A DNA stretch of 64,000 nucleotides from Fomitopsis serialis. Taxonomy: Eukaryota > Basidiomycota > Agaricomycetes > Polyporales > Fomitopsidaceae. This document shows, in pieces, positions 33,763 to 45,223 of this stretch (its first letter is position 1; each line of letters starts with the position of its first letter). Position numbers and translations under genes: made by a program. The notes under the pieces were generated by a model. It did not search any database. It saw only the letters and a program-made list of their open reading frames with translations, and was not told the DNA's origin. The DNA is taken from contig NW_025954978.1 in assembly GCF_022376445.1 (NCBI RefSeq), positions 434,001-498,000 of the forward strand. The letters are read 5' to 3'.

Positions 33763-34980
33763 ATGCAGGGTGCGTAAGGATCATACTCTGTATATGAACT
33801 CTGTATTGACACAACTGACTCAGGCTTCAACAAATACTACCCGCCCGACTACGACGGCGAGAAGCATGGCAGTCTCAATGCTTACAGAGGTGCTTTCCGT
33901 CCGTCTCTGACAATAGCTCTGCTTTACCTGACCGTCTCTATAGGAAAGCATGCCCTGGGCGACAGGGCCAGGAAGATTGACCAGGGTATCCTGATAACGC
34001 GGTTTGAGTTGCCGTTCAACATCTGGTGGTGGGTGTAGCCCAAAGACTATGGTCAAACTACCACTCACGCAGTGCGTGTAGCGGGACATGCAACAATCAC
34101 ATTGGCATGGGCGTACGCTACAATGCGGAGAAGAAGAAGATTGGGAACTACTACTCCACGCCCATCTACTCATTCCGGTGCAAATGTCATCTCTGCGATG
34201 GTTGGTTCGAGATCCAGACGGACCCGAAGGTATGCTAGCTCTCAGCTATGATATGCCTCTTATGCTGCGCCTCGACAGAATACGCGTTATGTCGTCACCT
34301 CGGGGGCGAGACAGAAGGATGAAGACTGGGATCCTGAGGAGAACGGGGGTTTCGCAGTGCATGGTATGCATCCAGTTCATGTCCGTCTTATTATCTGCTA
34401 AAACGGACTCGCAGAGACCGATCCCAATGCGGGACCCGTCGACCCCCTCGCAGCACTCGAGAAATCCACCAATGCCCAGAACTACGTGAACCAAGTCCAG
34501 GTTCCGCGGCTCGAATCCCTCCAGTCGCTGTCTGATCAGTACGGCTCCGACCCATACTCGCTCTCCCGGAAGGTCCGGAAACGGTTTCGGGAAGACAAGA
34601 AGATCGAGAAGGCTAAGCAGGAATCAGACGACAAGCTGAAGAGCGCGTACGGACTTCCGGAGACGCTAGCACTCACCGCAGAGAGCGAAGAGAGCAAAGC
34701 CAAGGCGAAGGAGTTGTGGCAGGAGGAGAAGCAGGCGCTGCGTGAGCGTGAGGAGGCGAAGCGCAGAAAGCTCAGTCACGATGTTGTCTTGCCCTCACGA
34801 CGCGAGAGGTCGTCGCGTGTCGGGTCTTTGGCGAGGAGTCGGGATGGTCCGGCGACTAGCTCTGCCGTCTCTTCGTTGCGGGCGAAGATCCTCGAGAACA
34901 CTGCGCGACGATCACAGCCATCAAGTGCTACCGGAAGACTAAAGCCGCCCGATGTCAAGGGAAGCCTCCTGCGCCGGTGA
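33763..34980 (+). CDS. saf4: Splicing factor of the CWC16 family, Saf4/CCDC130 type
   Basis: Nuclear splicing factor related to Yju2/Cwf16. The first coding exon is only 7 nt (ATGCAGG, 33763-33769), joined at 33834 to give MQGFNKYYPPDYDGEKHGSL. Then KHALGDRARKIDQGILITRF and ELPFNIW, followed by the zinc site: the first Cys codon is split (TG at the exon end near 34032, C after the intron), producing WCGTCNNHIGMGVRYNAEKK. The second CxxC is in FRCKCHLCDGWFEIQTDP (about 34180-34225). Downstream are YVVTSGA-type residues, DPLAALEKSTNAQNYVNQ, and a charged helical tail (VRKRFREDKKIEKAKQESDD) ending in TGA 34978-34980. KKIG rather than KKVG and the absence of a Yju2-specific tail favour the CCDC130 branch. 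It looks intact. The following 34981-35282 region holds its AT-rich 3' end. Confidence 0.88.
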
Positions 34981-35282
34981 CGATTTCGCACTTCTTTTCC
35001 GGACTATATATTGTAGCCCTATGATTTTATGTCATTTGTACCCTATTATTATTCTATCACGCTCTATCGACGGAAATTCTTACTATGGTTGGCTGTTGGC
35101 ATTGTAAAGACTTGCTATCTTAGTGAGACCTTGTAATCCGGAACCGGAGGATGAGAGGACGACGTTCAGTACATCTCGTATCTCGATCCTCGTCCGATCA
35201 CAAGATGGTGAGATCGAAGACGCGTATCAGCCGCGGGTCTGCGCCGGCGGCACTTTCGCTCTGCACTTACCGCCACACCACC

Positions 35283-36639
35283 ATGTCCTCGTCAATCCAG
35301 AAACGTCCCACATCCCCATTACTGTCTTCACCGGATTTTTGGGAGCAGGAAAGACGTCTATCATCCTGTCCCTGCTACCGAAGCTGCCGAAAGACTACCG
35401 CGTCGTCTTACTTAAAAACGAGTTCGGCGATGTCGAAGGTATGTAGCGAACTGCTGTGCTCGGTGGGAATATTCAAGTGAGCTGTCGAACAGTTGACAGT
35501 CAACTTGCGAAGCAATCTAGTCTAGCCGCTGTTAGCGAAATTCTGAACGGATGTATGTGAGCGCGAGTCGATGCACGAACGCGGTTCTGAAAGCTCATCC
35601 CCGTATAGGTGCTGTGTCTTGGTTGGGCAAATGAAGACTGCCTTGTTGGAGATCAAAGGTATTACAATTCAATGATCCCAAAGTCGAGATCTCACTTGTT
35701 CCACCATAGAGAAATACCGGCCAGACAGGATTATCATCGAGTGCTCGTGAGTGTAGTTCAATGCAGGTGAAAGCCACCTGCCAATCTCAGTATCCGTTTT
35801 CCAGAGGCTCCGCATTCCCCGCTACTCTGGCTTTCCAGATCCGCGAGCTCGAACGAGAGACGGAGTACGATCTACGGCTCGACGCGATAGTCACGGTGAT
35901 CGACGCCGAGAACTTCACAGGCTACGAAGATACCTCTCCGACAGCGAAGATGCAGGCGAGCTACACAGACGTCATCCTCATCGTAAGCCCCTCAAACTAT
36001 CCCTTCTGCGCTTGTAAAGCTCACCGACCACACCGTGCGCGCAGAACAAATGGGAACACATATCCGACCGCGCGCTGGACATCCTCATTGACCACCTGAA
36101 TACACTGAATGACTTGACGCCCAAAGTCCGCTGTGAAGGCCGCGCGGGCGTCGACCCCAACCTCATATTTGGGCTCGACTCCAAGCTCTTTCTTGTAGAA
36201 GCCGAGCACCCCCACGCAAATCATCACGACGAGGTGGAGACGGTCACTGTCTTCAAGGCGGGAAGCCGCCCCACTCCGCAGGCCACAATCACGAACATGG
36301 TCATGGTGATCGTGTGATTGCTCCGCAACCGCCTCCCTCACGAAAACGGGTGATGCGCCTCCCGCGGCCGAGGTGGTCGACGCAGTCAACGGGGAGACAT
36401 TGTCTAGTGCACTCAGTGGCCTCTCAAAGGAGACGATCTGGCGAGTCAAGGGCTTCGTACGGACGGCAGAAGGCATCCGCATACTGAACTGGGCGTTCGG
36501 GCGATTCGACCTCAGTCCGACCTCCGCGGATGGGCTCGGAGATCGGGGCTCCGTGCTGCTGACCGTCATGGGCGAAAGAGGAGAGGTTAAGCGGGCTGCA
36601 CGCAAATTTGCGGAGAAGCTTGGGGCGAGCATAGCTTGA
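35283..36639 (+). CDS. CobW-family P-loop GTPase, probable zinc metallochaperone (ZNG1-like)
   Basis: GTPase of the COG0523/CobW group. Motifs in order: ITVFTGFLGAGKTSIILSLL (Walker A, about 35320-35370), LLKNEFGDVE, EILNGCMCCVLVGQMK (CxCC metal motif, spread over introns at about 35540-35630), RPDRIIIECSGSA (about 35720-35810), ELERETEYDLRLDAIVTVID (about 35850-35910), and NKWEHISDRALDILIDHLN as the NKxD-equivalent base-recognition region (about 36047-36100). A His-rich stretch EAEHPHANHHDEVET (about 36200) is typical of the zinc-binding linker, and the CobW_C domain contains WRVKGFVRTAEG and NWAFGRFDL. Start proposed at ATG 35283 in a strong CCACCATG context; reaching the GTPase frame needs one base in the CCCC at 35314-35317. 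The alternative in-frame upstream sequence has no ATG. Stop TGA at 36637-36639. Confidence 0.82.
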
Positions 36640-36959
36640 ATAGACATACTACCGTGGCATCCGGCTATATTTGATATTGAGACCCTGGTGAGTGGTGTTT
36701 AGTACAGGTTTAGCATGTAGTTCCGCGTTCAAGTTGGATTTCTGCATCTTATGTTGATCAGCCAGTCATGTCCCTGTGTGGTGCTTTTGTGATTCCCTTT
36801 GGAGTACGAGTACGTTGAGCCTCCCAGTCAAAGCCTGCGCGGATTGAAACGACGTAAGCGTAGTTCTAATACCTGAATTATGAGGAAAGAATTGTACTAC
36901 TTTCCCCTCGCCCTTGCCATGAGGATCAAATTCAAGTGGACCCAGTGTCGTAATCTCGT

Positions 36960-38087
36960 TTGCGTTCTCTTTGCTTTCCTCGCGTGTCGCTCCAGGGTAA
37001 AGCGAACCGAGTCGAGTGTACCTGCCTTGAGAAATGCCGAGGGAGCAAGTCCGTTGCACCAAGCACGTTCAGTTTACACAAGATCTACCGCGAGCGCGAA
37101 AACCCGCTGCCCAGCTTCGAAGAGTTCGCGCAAGCCTGGCATGCTGCTCGCGCCGCTGAAACCCTCACGAAGGACGTTCCGTCCAAGTTCCATTGCACCG
37201 TACAGCAGACGAAGCCACGCTTCAAGACGGTGTAACACCGCCCTCTTCGAAGAGGGTACGCCGTGACACTGAGGAGGACATCGAGAGGCATGCGAGAGAC
37301 AGCACTGGAGTGCCCCAGTCGGTATGTATACTTAGCTTAGGTGACGATAAATACAGAACTTAGAATACGGCTCATAGGCTGTTCTCGATTGTGAACTGGG
37401 AGGACCGATGCCGGGCAGGGCAGGGACCAGCGAATCTGAGGTGGGGACTACAGTTGTTCAGGTACTCAGGCTAGAACATAATTGCTTGTTGTCATGCAGT
37501 CTCTCGCCGTGTCTGGCCGCGCGGATGGTGCCCGCGCAACCGGGAGCACGAATGTACCACACATTCTCGAGCCTGGGTATCCTGCGTATCGTGCGCGCCT
37601 AGAGGAAACCGCGAACAGGCGGACAGCCCGCTCGCCAACAAATCGTATAAGTGGAGATAGGAGCCCGGAGATACAGGATACGCACGAGGAAGCAGAACGC
37701 GCTGGCATCATGCAAGACGTACAGCTGGACCACCCTGGAGTGGGAAATATGGATGGGAAACCGGATGATGCAGACCTCGACGAGCCAGAAGAGTACGCCG
37801 CCCCATCAGATGACCTCCGTCACAGTCTTGCTTTCATCGACGGTCTCAACTCCGCGACACATGCAAACGGCCCTCTGGATGAGGACATGGTTGAGCGTCT
37901 GCGCAACCACATTGACAACGCAGACATTCTCTACTCGTTGCAGATCTACATGGTCCTTCAAAATGAACCACAGGGCACATACACCGCGATTCGTGAGGTA
38001 CTCAACAGCCGTTATCCTCAGGACAAGATGTTGTCGCTGTACGAGGTCGAGAAGAAGATTGCTGAGCTGACCAGCACTGTAGGCTAG
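36960..38087 (+). CDS. Hypothetical protein, possibly the N-terminal part of a KDZ/Plavaka-type transposon protein
   Basis: Start not determined; no convincing ATG precedes the first conserved part. The first exon has a small Cys/His cluster, CTCLEKCRGSKSVAPSTFSLH (about 37019-37080), then YRERENPLPSFEEF. A one-base slip or an intron leads to PPSSKRVRRDTEEDIERHAR (about 37240-37300). After an intron the frame 37497-38087 is open, with acidic sequence (DADLDEPEEYAAPSDDLRHS) and a helical end (LYSLQIYMVLQNEPQGTY, then YPQDKMLSLYEVEKKIAEL) stopping at TAG 38085-38087. From memory, this combination of a CxC..C..H cluster and a terminal helix after an acidic region resembles the leader of proteins encoded by Plavaka/KDZ elements in mushrooms. 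No transposase core, terminal repeat or target duplication was seen. The 36640-36959 gap holds nothing recognised. Confidence 0.4.
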
Positions 38088-38399
38088 TATTCAAAGAGCC
38101 TCACACACGATACGTGATAGAGTAGGTTCGAACAGCAAGCCACCATTCCGAACCCACATGCTGTATCATGGATACACTATTCGTCGTCATACAGCGATCT
38201 CTCAGAGCATTGCAACTACAGAAAATATGATACCTCAAAAACCCATATCCGACAGTCTAATTAACACAAGGGAGAGAAAGGGCCGTGAGCACAGCAGCAT
38301 CGGGCGGTAGTTGTTTGATATTACAGCGTACACGTCTACCTCATCATGTCTCCGAGCACTGCGCAAGCGTCCGTACCCGACGGGAGTGTCAAAGCAGTC

Positions 38400-39665
38400 T
38401 CAGAGAAGGTCCTCTCGCCGCCATTCCCGGCGGGCTGGCTCTGCAGGCTCGTCCGCCTTGACCACGAGCGCGGGCCCCGCCTCGAGAATGATGTCCTCGT
38501 CCGGATCGCTGTCCGAGAAGTCGTCCTCGTCGTCGAGGCTAATGAGCTTCGTGTCCTTGCCCTTGCCGGCGCCCACGGTGGGACCCTGCTCGAGAATGAC
38601 GTCGCTCGCGTCGTCGCGGTACTGCTCCGCGATGCTCTCCGCGTCCGCCTCGACGTCGACGACGGTCGCGAGCTCGCGCTTAAAGAAGTACCGCAGCCCG
38701 ACGGGGATCATCACGCCCACGACGACCGCCGCGAGCATGAAGAAGTTCTTCCACGAGATGAGGTGGAAGTCGTCCGCGGACGTCATCTCGTCCAGGCTCC
38801 CGCCGATCGTCGTGTGGATGACGGTCACCCCGAGGATGCCCAGCCACGTGCTCACCCAGAACGGCGCGATCCCGATCCCGAGGTGCGGGCAGAGCACGTT
38901 CACGACCCAGTGCGGCGGCAGCGGCGCGATCCGGAGCACGATGAGGTACGAGATGAGGTTCTCGCGCTGTGCGCTGATCTTCTCCGACCACACGTCCGCC
39001 CGCGCCCTGTACTTCGGCATGGTGAGAAGCGCGGGCCCGAGCGCCGCGCTGATCAGGTAGCAGAGCGTCGCGCCACACGCTACGCATGTGCACGCCAGCA
39101 GGATCGCCCGCGGCACGCCCCACACAGCGCCGCCCAGGATGGATAGGTACATTGACCCGGGGAGCGAGAACGCTTGCAGGCTGCGGGGTGGTCAGTGTCG
39201 GTCGACAGGGATCAGAGCGGTCGTACGCACAATAGGTAGGTCGTTACGTAACAGACAACAATGCGGTAGGGGTAGATGTCGCGGTACTTCTTAAGCAGGG
39301 TGTTCAGTGCCTGCAGCTGGGCGAACGACTTTGGGATGCGGAGGTCCGGGCGGTCCTCCCTGCGCGATGTCAGTGCCCGCTCGCAGCCAGACTGAACGCA
39401 ACTCACTCGTCCAGAGTTGGCAGTGCAAGCCACAGTGTTCCTCCGAGAAACAGCGTGCTGACGACGAAGATAGCCGCCATCTTGAGCGTAGCATTGAAGA
39501 GGATGCGCTTGCTCGAGGGGCCGGTGGGTGTTGTCGTACCATACTGGGCAGGCTCGTCGGTGTGCGAAAGGAGTGACGTGCGCGCAGACGGCGACGGGGG
39601 TCGTGCACTGTCGCGAGCGAGTATGCTGATCTGTTGTCCTGCAGATGTCGGTGCAGGTCTGTCAT
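38400..39665 (-). CDS. TMEM41/Tvp38-type membrane protein (VTT domain)
   Basis: Integral ER/Golgi membrane protein of the DedA/VTT superfamily; TMEM41B members act in lipid scrambling and autophagosome formation. Start at 39665 (CCGCCATG context) gives MTDLHRHLQDNRSAYSLATV. A TM follows at about 39430-39500 (FVVSTLFLGGTLWLALPTLD). After introns come FAQLQALNTLLKKYRDIYPY, YRIVVCYVTTYLLLQAF, SLPGSMYLSILGGAVWG (about 39110-39160), GATLCYLISAALG, NLISYLIVLRIAPLPPHWVV (about 38880-38960), PFWVSTWLGILGVTVIHTTI and a final TM FFMLAAVVVGVMIPVGLRYF. The two re-entrant VTT signatures (LPGS..LSI.GGA.WG and LRIAPLPPHWVVN) are present. The C tail is acidic (DEDDFSDSDPDEDIILEAGP). Stop TGA 38400-38402. A one-base loss in the G5 run at 39596-39600 puts the start out of frame with the rest. 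Confidence 0.8.
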
Positions 39666-41063
39666 GGCGGCGGGGTCGAGTGAGGGTGAGAGCAAAGCGG
39701 GCGTCGGCGGCTGGAGGAGCAGAGCGGAGTTGTCTCGTCCGTGAGAACCACGGCTATTCCGGGTTACCCCTCTGACCATGGTCATCGACTTCAAGTTGAT
39801 GTTCGCGAACGTAGTCGGCCGAAGTGAGTATACGGTCCTGGCCTTGTCATGAACACCATCCGAGTGTTAACACTGATGAGGGTGCTTACGAGTGGGCTTC
39901 ACTGCCGAATGGACTCGAAGAGTAGCTGCAGTGGCCGGGCGCTCCGTTGCCATATAGTTACACTGTCAGCCTTGGCCAAACTGGGTACGCTGACCACCAG
40001 GTCTGAACAGGAAATCAGTGGTTCTCATGACAAGAATGGCTCATAAGCCCTACCCGGCTGCCACCAAAAGGCCAAAGCATTAACAGGCATTAACTAAACG
40101 TCGGGGCTGGCTGTGAGCAGCGAAGAGCACTTGCCTAATTTGTACCAATTCCCTTTAAGGAAATTAATTACCCTCGAGGTATCGCGGCATGCAGTGCAAG
40201 GTCTTGCAAGGTCATTGCCATTGTGTAACAAATCGTAGTCTCCGAGTTCGTTGCTGAGTTTGTCACTGTAGCATAGGTTCAACGATGTGATATTGTATGA
40301 CCAGATGTCTAGAACTGCGAGATCCTCTATGTTGGTAAGCGATCAGTTGAGTGTTGTGCACAATGCAATCAATTGGACGTTGGACTTACGTCCGATCCAT
40401 CCATTGATCCAATCCTCTACAATATTGTACATAATTTACCGCTGCGTGTGGGGATAATAAGACAACGTAGCAACTAAACCATGACGAAATGATACTCACA
40501 TCGATATACTTGAATCACCGAGTGCTCGACTGACAGTGTTTGCCAGTGGCTATATGCGTCTTGACTAGGCTACGGAAGACATGCACACAGCTCTATGTGA
40601 GTGTTACAGATGTTACCAGCTCTTCTCATAGCCTCACCAAGGTTGCTATGATAATCTCTCCGTCCGACAATCCAGCTATTTGCACAGGCCGCATTTGTAA
40701 TGCTGTCTCCACCTTCACTTGGCCAGACTAAATAATTCCAATATTACTGCTTCAAAAAAACCGAATTCACCAGGAGGTTACTACGAGAGAGGAGCACTTC
40801 GATGTGAAAGGTCTGGAGACGCGTTGCGCGACTTGTGTACCGCGTTATATGCACTCACGTGATCGAGTTTCTGATCGGCGCCCCGCTGACATAAGGTGAT
40901 TCCTCGGCACTTGCCGAGATGTAGAGTCGCTCGCATAAACTCTAAATTTCGGTATACACACCATCAACAAGCCTTCGCCCTCAGGTGCGTCTACCGCTGT
41001 ATCCGCAGAGACATTCGCTCACAATCATATCTAGTCACCTTCTGACTCTCCAGGACAGCAAGG
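39666..41063. other. Intergenic region upstream of uS10, no gene recognised
   Basis: About 1.4 kb, somewhat AT-richer than its surroundings around 40100-40780. A purine/T-rich patch lies near 40740-40770. No open frame with a recognisable domain, no tRNA and no repeat was seen. It should contain the promoters of the TMEM41-like gene and of uS10. Confidence 0.5.
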
Positions 41064-41595
41064 ATGAGTTACGTCGCTAAGGGTGAGAAGGAATACGACG
41101 CTACCGGCGCCCCCGTGCCCGCCGCCAAAATCCACAAGATCCGCATCACGCTCACGAGCAGCAATGTCAAGAACTTGGAGAAGTGTACGTCGTATTCTGC
41201 ACCTTTTCAGAGGTGCGAGACTCACAGGGCATCACAGTCTCTGCGGACCTCATTAACCGGGCCAAGGACAAGCAGCTCCGCGTGAAGGGCCCCGTCCGCC
41301 TCCCCACCAAGTGCCTCAAGATCACCACCCGCAAGACTGTAAGTGGGATCAGGTCGTACTCTTGTTCTGTCCGTCTCACATGATTATTTTAGCCTTGCGG
41401 TGAGGGTTCGAAGACCTGGGACCGCTACGAGCTCAAAGTTCACAAGCGCCTCATCGACCTGCACTCCTCCAGCGAGATCGTCAAGCAGATCGTAAGCCTA
41501 TCTCTTGAGGCAGGTGACTGACTTCTGACCTTGCATTCTAGACGAGCATCAGCCTGGAGCCCGGTGTCGAGGTCGAGGTCACTATCTCGGCTTGA
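41064..41595 (+). CDS. RPS20: 40S ribosomal protein S20 (uS10)
   Basis: Small-subunit ribosomal protein uS10. Start ATG 41064 gives [20 protein letters not shown], then [19 protein letters not shown]. After an intron (about 41185-41239) come [20 protein letters not shown] and [11 protein letters not shown], then after a second intron [20 protein letters not shown] and [13 protein letters not shown], and after a third [16 protein letters not shown] with TGA at 41593-41595. The length, about 120 residues, is as expected and the frame is clean. Three introns in a 0.5-kb gene are usual for ribosomal protein genes of this group. The 41596-41885 gap to the next stop codon is a convergent 3' region. 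Confidence 0.93.
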
Positions 41596-41885
41596 GATGT
41601 ATGCCTGCTGACGATGTACCGCTATGTTGTATGTTACCTGCGTCAACAATGCTATGACCGTCCCACTGCACACTTGAACCCAAGAACGTTTGAGAGACCA
41701 AAACATAAAGCATCGAGAGCTGGGTATACGTACAGCACATGCCAGCAAGTACAGATATGGATATTATCATCTACGCTACCGTCCGAGTGTATGTGGGTAT
41801 CTACATGTGTAAACTTGTCAGTAATGAGCGGATTCCGTGAACGGACTAACGTAACATGTCTAGAGACGAGAGGCATTACATAACA

Positions 41886-44800
41886 CTAGATGTAGATCGC
41901 GTACGAACCAATGACTGGCCGGTGGTCGCTGCGGCCCTCCAGGCGGCGCATGGCCGCATCGTCGAGCGACCGATAGTCAAGGCACACAACGGTCCCCCGC
42001 CGTGGCGGAGGCTGCTCAGGTGAAACCGGACTGTCCGGCCTGCTGATCATCGGCATCGAGCCCTCTCGGTGCAAGAACGCCGGAAGGAACCCAAACCAGC
42101 GAGAGCTCGGGCTCGTCACGGCCGCAGGCGGAGAGGTCAGCACAGCCGAATGCTCAGTCGCGAGGACGTCGGGTGTCCAACGGTCCTGCATCGGCGGCGG
42201 CATCGTCTGCGACTGCGTCAGGGGCACCGACGTCGGTGTTACGCCCTCAAAGCTCAGGCGACGCGGAAGGGGTGGCATAGGCTCACTGGGCGAGCGGAGC
42301 GTGGTAAGCGTAGGCAGGGTATCCACGGACTTGGGCCTCGACATGCGCGGGCCACGGTGAGGCTGCAACCGATTGAATTTCCGTGGTTCACGATTGCCGC
42401 CCGGTGATGCCAGAGGAGACGGTGGTAGCCTCGTCGCCGAGTTGTTCAATGGACCTAGGACGGCGGAAAGTATTGAGGAGGCGGAATCGCGCCGGCTGCG
42501 GATGGGTCGGAGGACTTGAAATATGTTGGAGACACGGTTTCGGGGTGGCTGCAGGGGCGGGAGGGTCTCCTCCAACTCGGGCTCTACCGTAGACTTCCAG
42601 AGGATACGGTCACACCTTTAAAGGTAGTCAGACTCAGCTTAGGATGAGCCCAATTGTCCACACTTACCAGCTGGGCACCCGCTGCTTGTGAGATGAATCG
42701 TAAACACCCTTGCCATCGTCCGGGAGCTCCAGTCCCTGTGCTCCGTCCAACATATTTGTCGAACTTGCACGATCGTCCATGATTGAGCGAGGAGCGCTCT
42801 GGGACCGACGGCCGTTAGGCTCAGGGGCAGGACTGTTTCTCACAGACTCTACTTTCGGTCTGGGAATACTCTCTACATCAGTGTAACGACAGGAATGCGC
42901 GGCGAATAATGCACACCGTTTCCTCCGCTTCGTAGGTATATGGCTCATGAATTCCGTCTTGGCTGGGGACACCATCGCAACCCACTTCGCCTTCATAGCA
43001 TGGAGAGAGAGCCGTTGAATGACCTTTCCCGACTTCGTCTTTGTCTCCGTAGCAAAGAACAAGTCATCCTCTTCCATGTCCTGTGCCTCGTCGCCCTGGC
43101 TGTGGGTTGTGTATTTCGAACGCGCGGATGTGAACGTTGACGAGACCACGGACGCCGCATCCTGCTCAGGCTCTGGTTCTTGCACTTGCTCGGGCTCATT
43201 CGCAATGTTGTCGTCAAGCGTGTCGCGCGCGCCGGTAAGAATTTCACCCTCCTTCTCTGTGACGTGAGTGAGGATCTTCTGGTGTCCGGGTATGGGCGTT
43301 GAGGGCATGAACGGGCTTGCAAAGGGCTTGGACGAGCTCCGGCGACGCCTCATCGTGCGCATGACGTCGAACTTGAAGGTTGGTGGAAAGGCGATGGGCG
43401 CTTCGTGGAAGCCGACGAATGCTCGGCCAGCATCCATGATCTTGCGCAGCTGGTCGAATGCGAGGGCTTGAGCGTATTCTGTCCACATGTACAGAGTAGG
43501 TGAATGAGGATATGTTTTTATGTATATCGTGCATGCTATGCATACCTTTGCGTGAGATGAGCCAGTCTGCGTGAAGGCGGGTGATGTCAAGCCGGAAGTT
43601 GAGATCACCACATAGGAACGTGTAGTCGAACTTGTCCGTAATGTCTTGTCGAACGGTGTCAGGGCTGTTACCAATAAGTTCTGACGTTGTACTCACCCTC
43701 TGACATGATCCGCGGATCATCCGGCGAGAGGAAGTCATCCACATCCAATTCCGCCTAATGCAGATACGCGACCCGTAAATGGGGTGATGCATACAAGATG
43801 CTCAGAGTCGGCGCCCACCTTGATCTTAGCGAAGTCGGCGATTCTGTGCTGAACCTTGCCTTCATGAGCTGGGAAGGCAGCGTATTCAGTACCCAGTGGG
43901 AAAACACGTGCCCTGACCACTTACCTGCCAAGTGGGCGTTGATAAATAGGAGGGTGGTCCCAGCGATGTTCACGCTTATACCCACACCGCCCTTGTTCCC
44001 CACTCTTCCGCCGATGAGACCAGTAGTGACCGCATCCTTCGAAGAACCTATTCACAAGCGTCATCCATTCTGCTCAGACTGGGGACGATGCACAGGGACT
44101 CACCTCGGACGAGATGCTTGACGTTCACATTGACGTAGATCGCGAGGTAGAGACCCATCATCCTCTCCTTGATGAGGAGCTCATACGGGGCCGTTGCAGG
44201 TTGCATATGCCCAGCCTCCCCTGCCACGTTTATTGACTTCGCATCCGAGTTGCCGGGCGTGTCAGTCCGGGGCAATGGGGAATCGCATGCTTCCGGCAAG
44301 GACTTCGTGCTCCGATGGGGTAGCGTCTTGTTGCTGTACCAGCCGTCCAGCGTGAGCGACCAGGGAGACGAGTGTAGCAAGCTCTTGTGGTGCGAGATCT
44401 CTATCGAGCCTTTGGCTGATGACGGTTCGATGATTTCCTCGGTATCTACTGCGGCGGGCATGGCAAAGGACAGCTGGGGAGTGGTTGGTTCAGTGAGTGC
44501 GGGAACGCGACTGCTGCCATGCTCTGACTCGGCATCCTTCTGTTCGTGCTCAACACCCTTCTTGCTCTCCTTGTCCTTTCCCTTATCCTTGTCCTTCTCG
44601 ACGACGACGAGGTCTTTGAGCTTGAAACCCGCGCCAAGGCCCAACGGCAATCCTGAATACAGTGAGCTGTACGTCAACCCGAATGCACTCGACATGCTCT
44701 CACCTGTAGCGGTCGGGCATTCCTGTCCGGCACTGAAGAGAGATCGCATCAGCAGCATTACACAGGTATAGGGGACGTCCATACACGACTACAATATGGT

Positions 44801-45223
44801 AAGGATGGCGCGCGTCCGCGGGCAAGGTCGTTAGACCCGAAGGATCTTGCACCTGCGTCGTTGTCGAGGCTTGGTCAAGTAGCGATCCAAGCAGCTCAGT
44901 CAGGTCGCCCTGGCATGACATTGTCTAGGGTGGAATGTACATCGGAATAATGCCTGCTCACCTTTGGTACACTCTCGTGCATGTTCCATGTCACAATCCT
45001 CACCTTCAGGAACGGTCTAGACGGGGGCGGGGCAGGTGGGACCGGCGAGGTTGGCTGCTGTGCTTGTCTCGGAGAGGTCAATGCTGGCCCTGGAAACAAC
45101 GCATGAAGGCGTGCGACAACATTTCCATGGCCTGCGACGATCACCACAACGTTAGTCGCGACAGCAGTGCATGAGCGTGGCTTCCGGCATACCTGCGCGT
45201 GTATGACGACCTGACTCTGCCAT
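41886..45223 (-). CDS. Type II inositol-polyphosphate 5-phosphatase
   Basis: Removes the 5-phosphate from phosphoinositides. Start at 45223 gives MAESGRHTRA, spliced to GHGNVVARLHALFPGPALTS and a proline-rich linker. Catalytic motifs in order: VRIVTWNMHESVPK (about 44980), HIVVVAGQECPTATGESMS (joined across an intron near 44720-44790), MGNKGGVGISVNIAGTTLLF (about 43950-44003), INAHLAG, FDYTFLCGDLNFRLDITRLH (about 43580-43640), PPTFKFD (about 43370), then PSW^CDRILWKS split by the intron at about 42610-42665, and the terminal SDHRPVIGSYAIYI (about 41890-41930). A long disordered insertion with poly-acid and S/R-rich stretches lies between PPTFKFD and PSWCDR (about 42680-43330), and a second between CDRILWKS and SDHRPV (about 41940-42570). 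These make the protein much larger than a bare phosphatase domain. No SAC or membrane-anchor segment is seen. All motifs are intact. Confidence 0.88.

Noticed and set aside
38120..38136. AGGTTCGAACAGC, resembling a tRNA box B
   Set aside because: No matching box A at the right distance and no cloverleaf could be drawn.
38346..39146. Long plus-strand open frames (249 and 266 codons) over the TMEM41-like gene
   Set aside because: They are antisense shadows of the minus-strand coding sequence, which carries the VTT motifs and TM helices.
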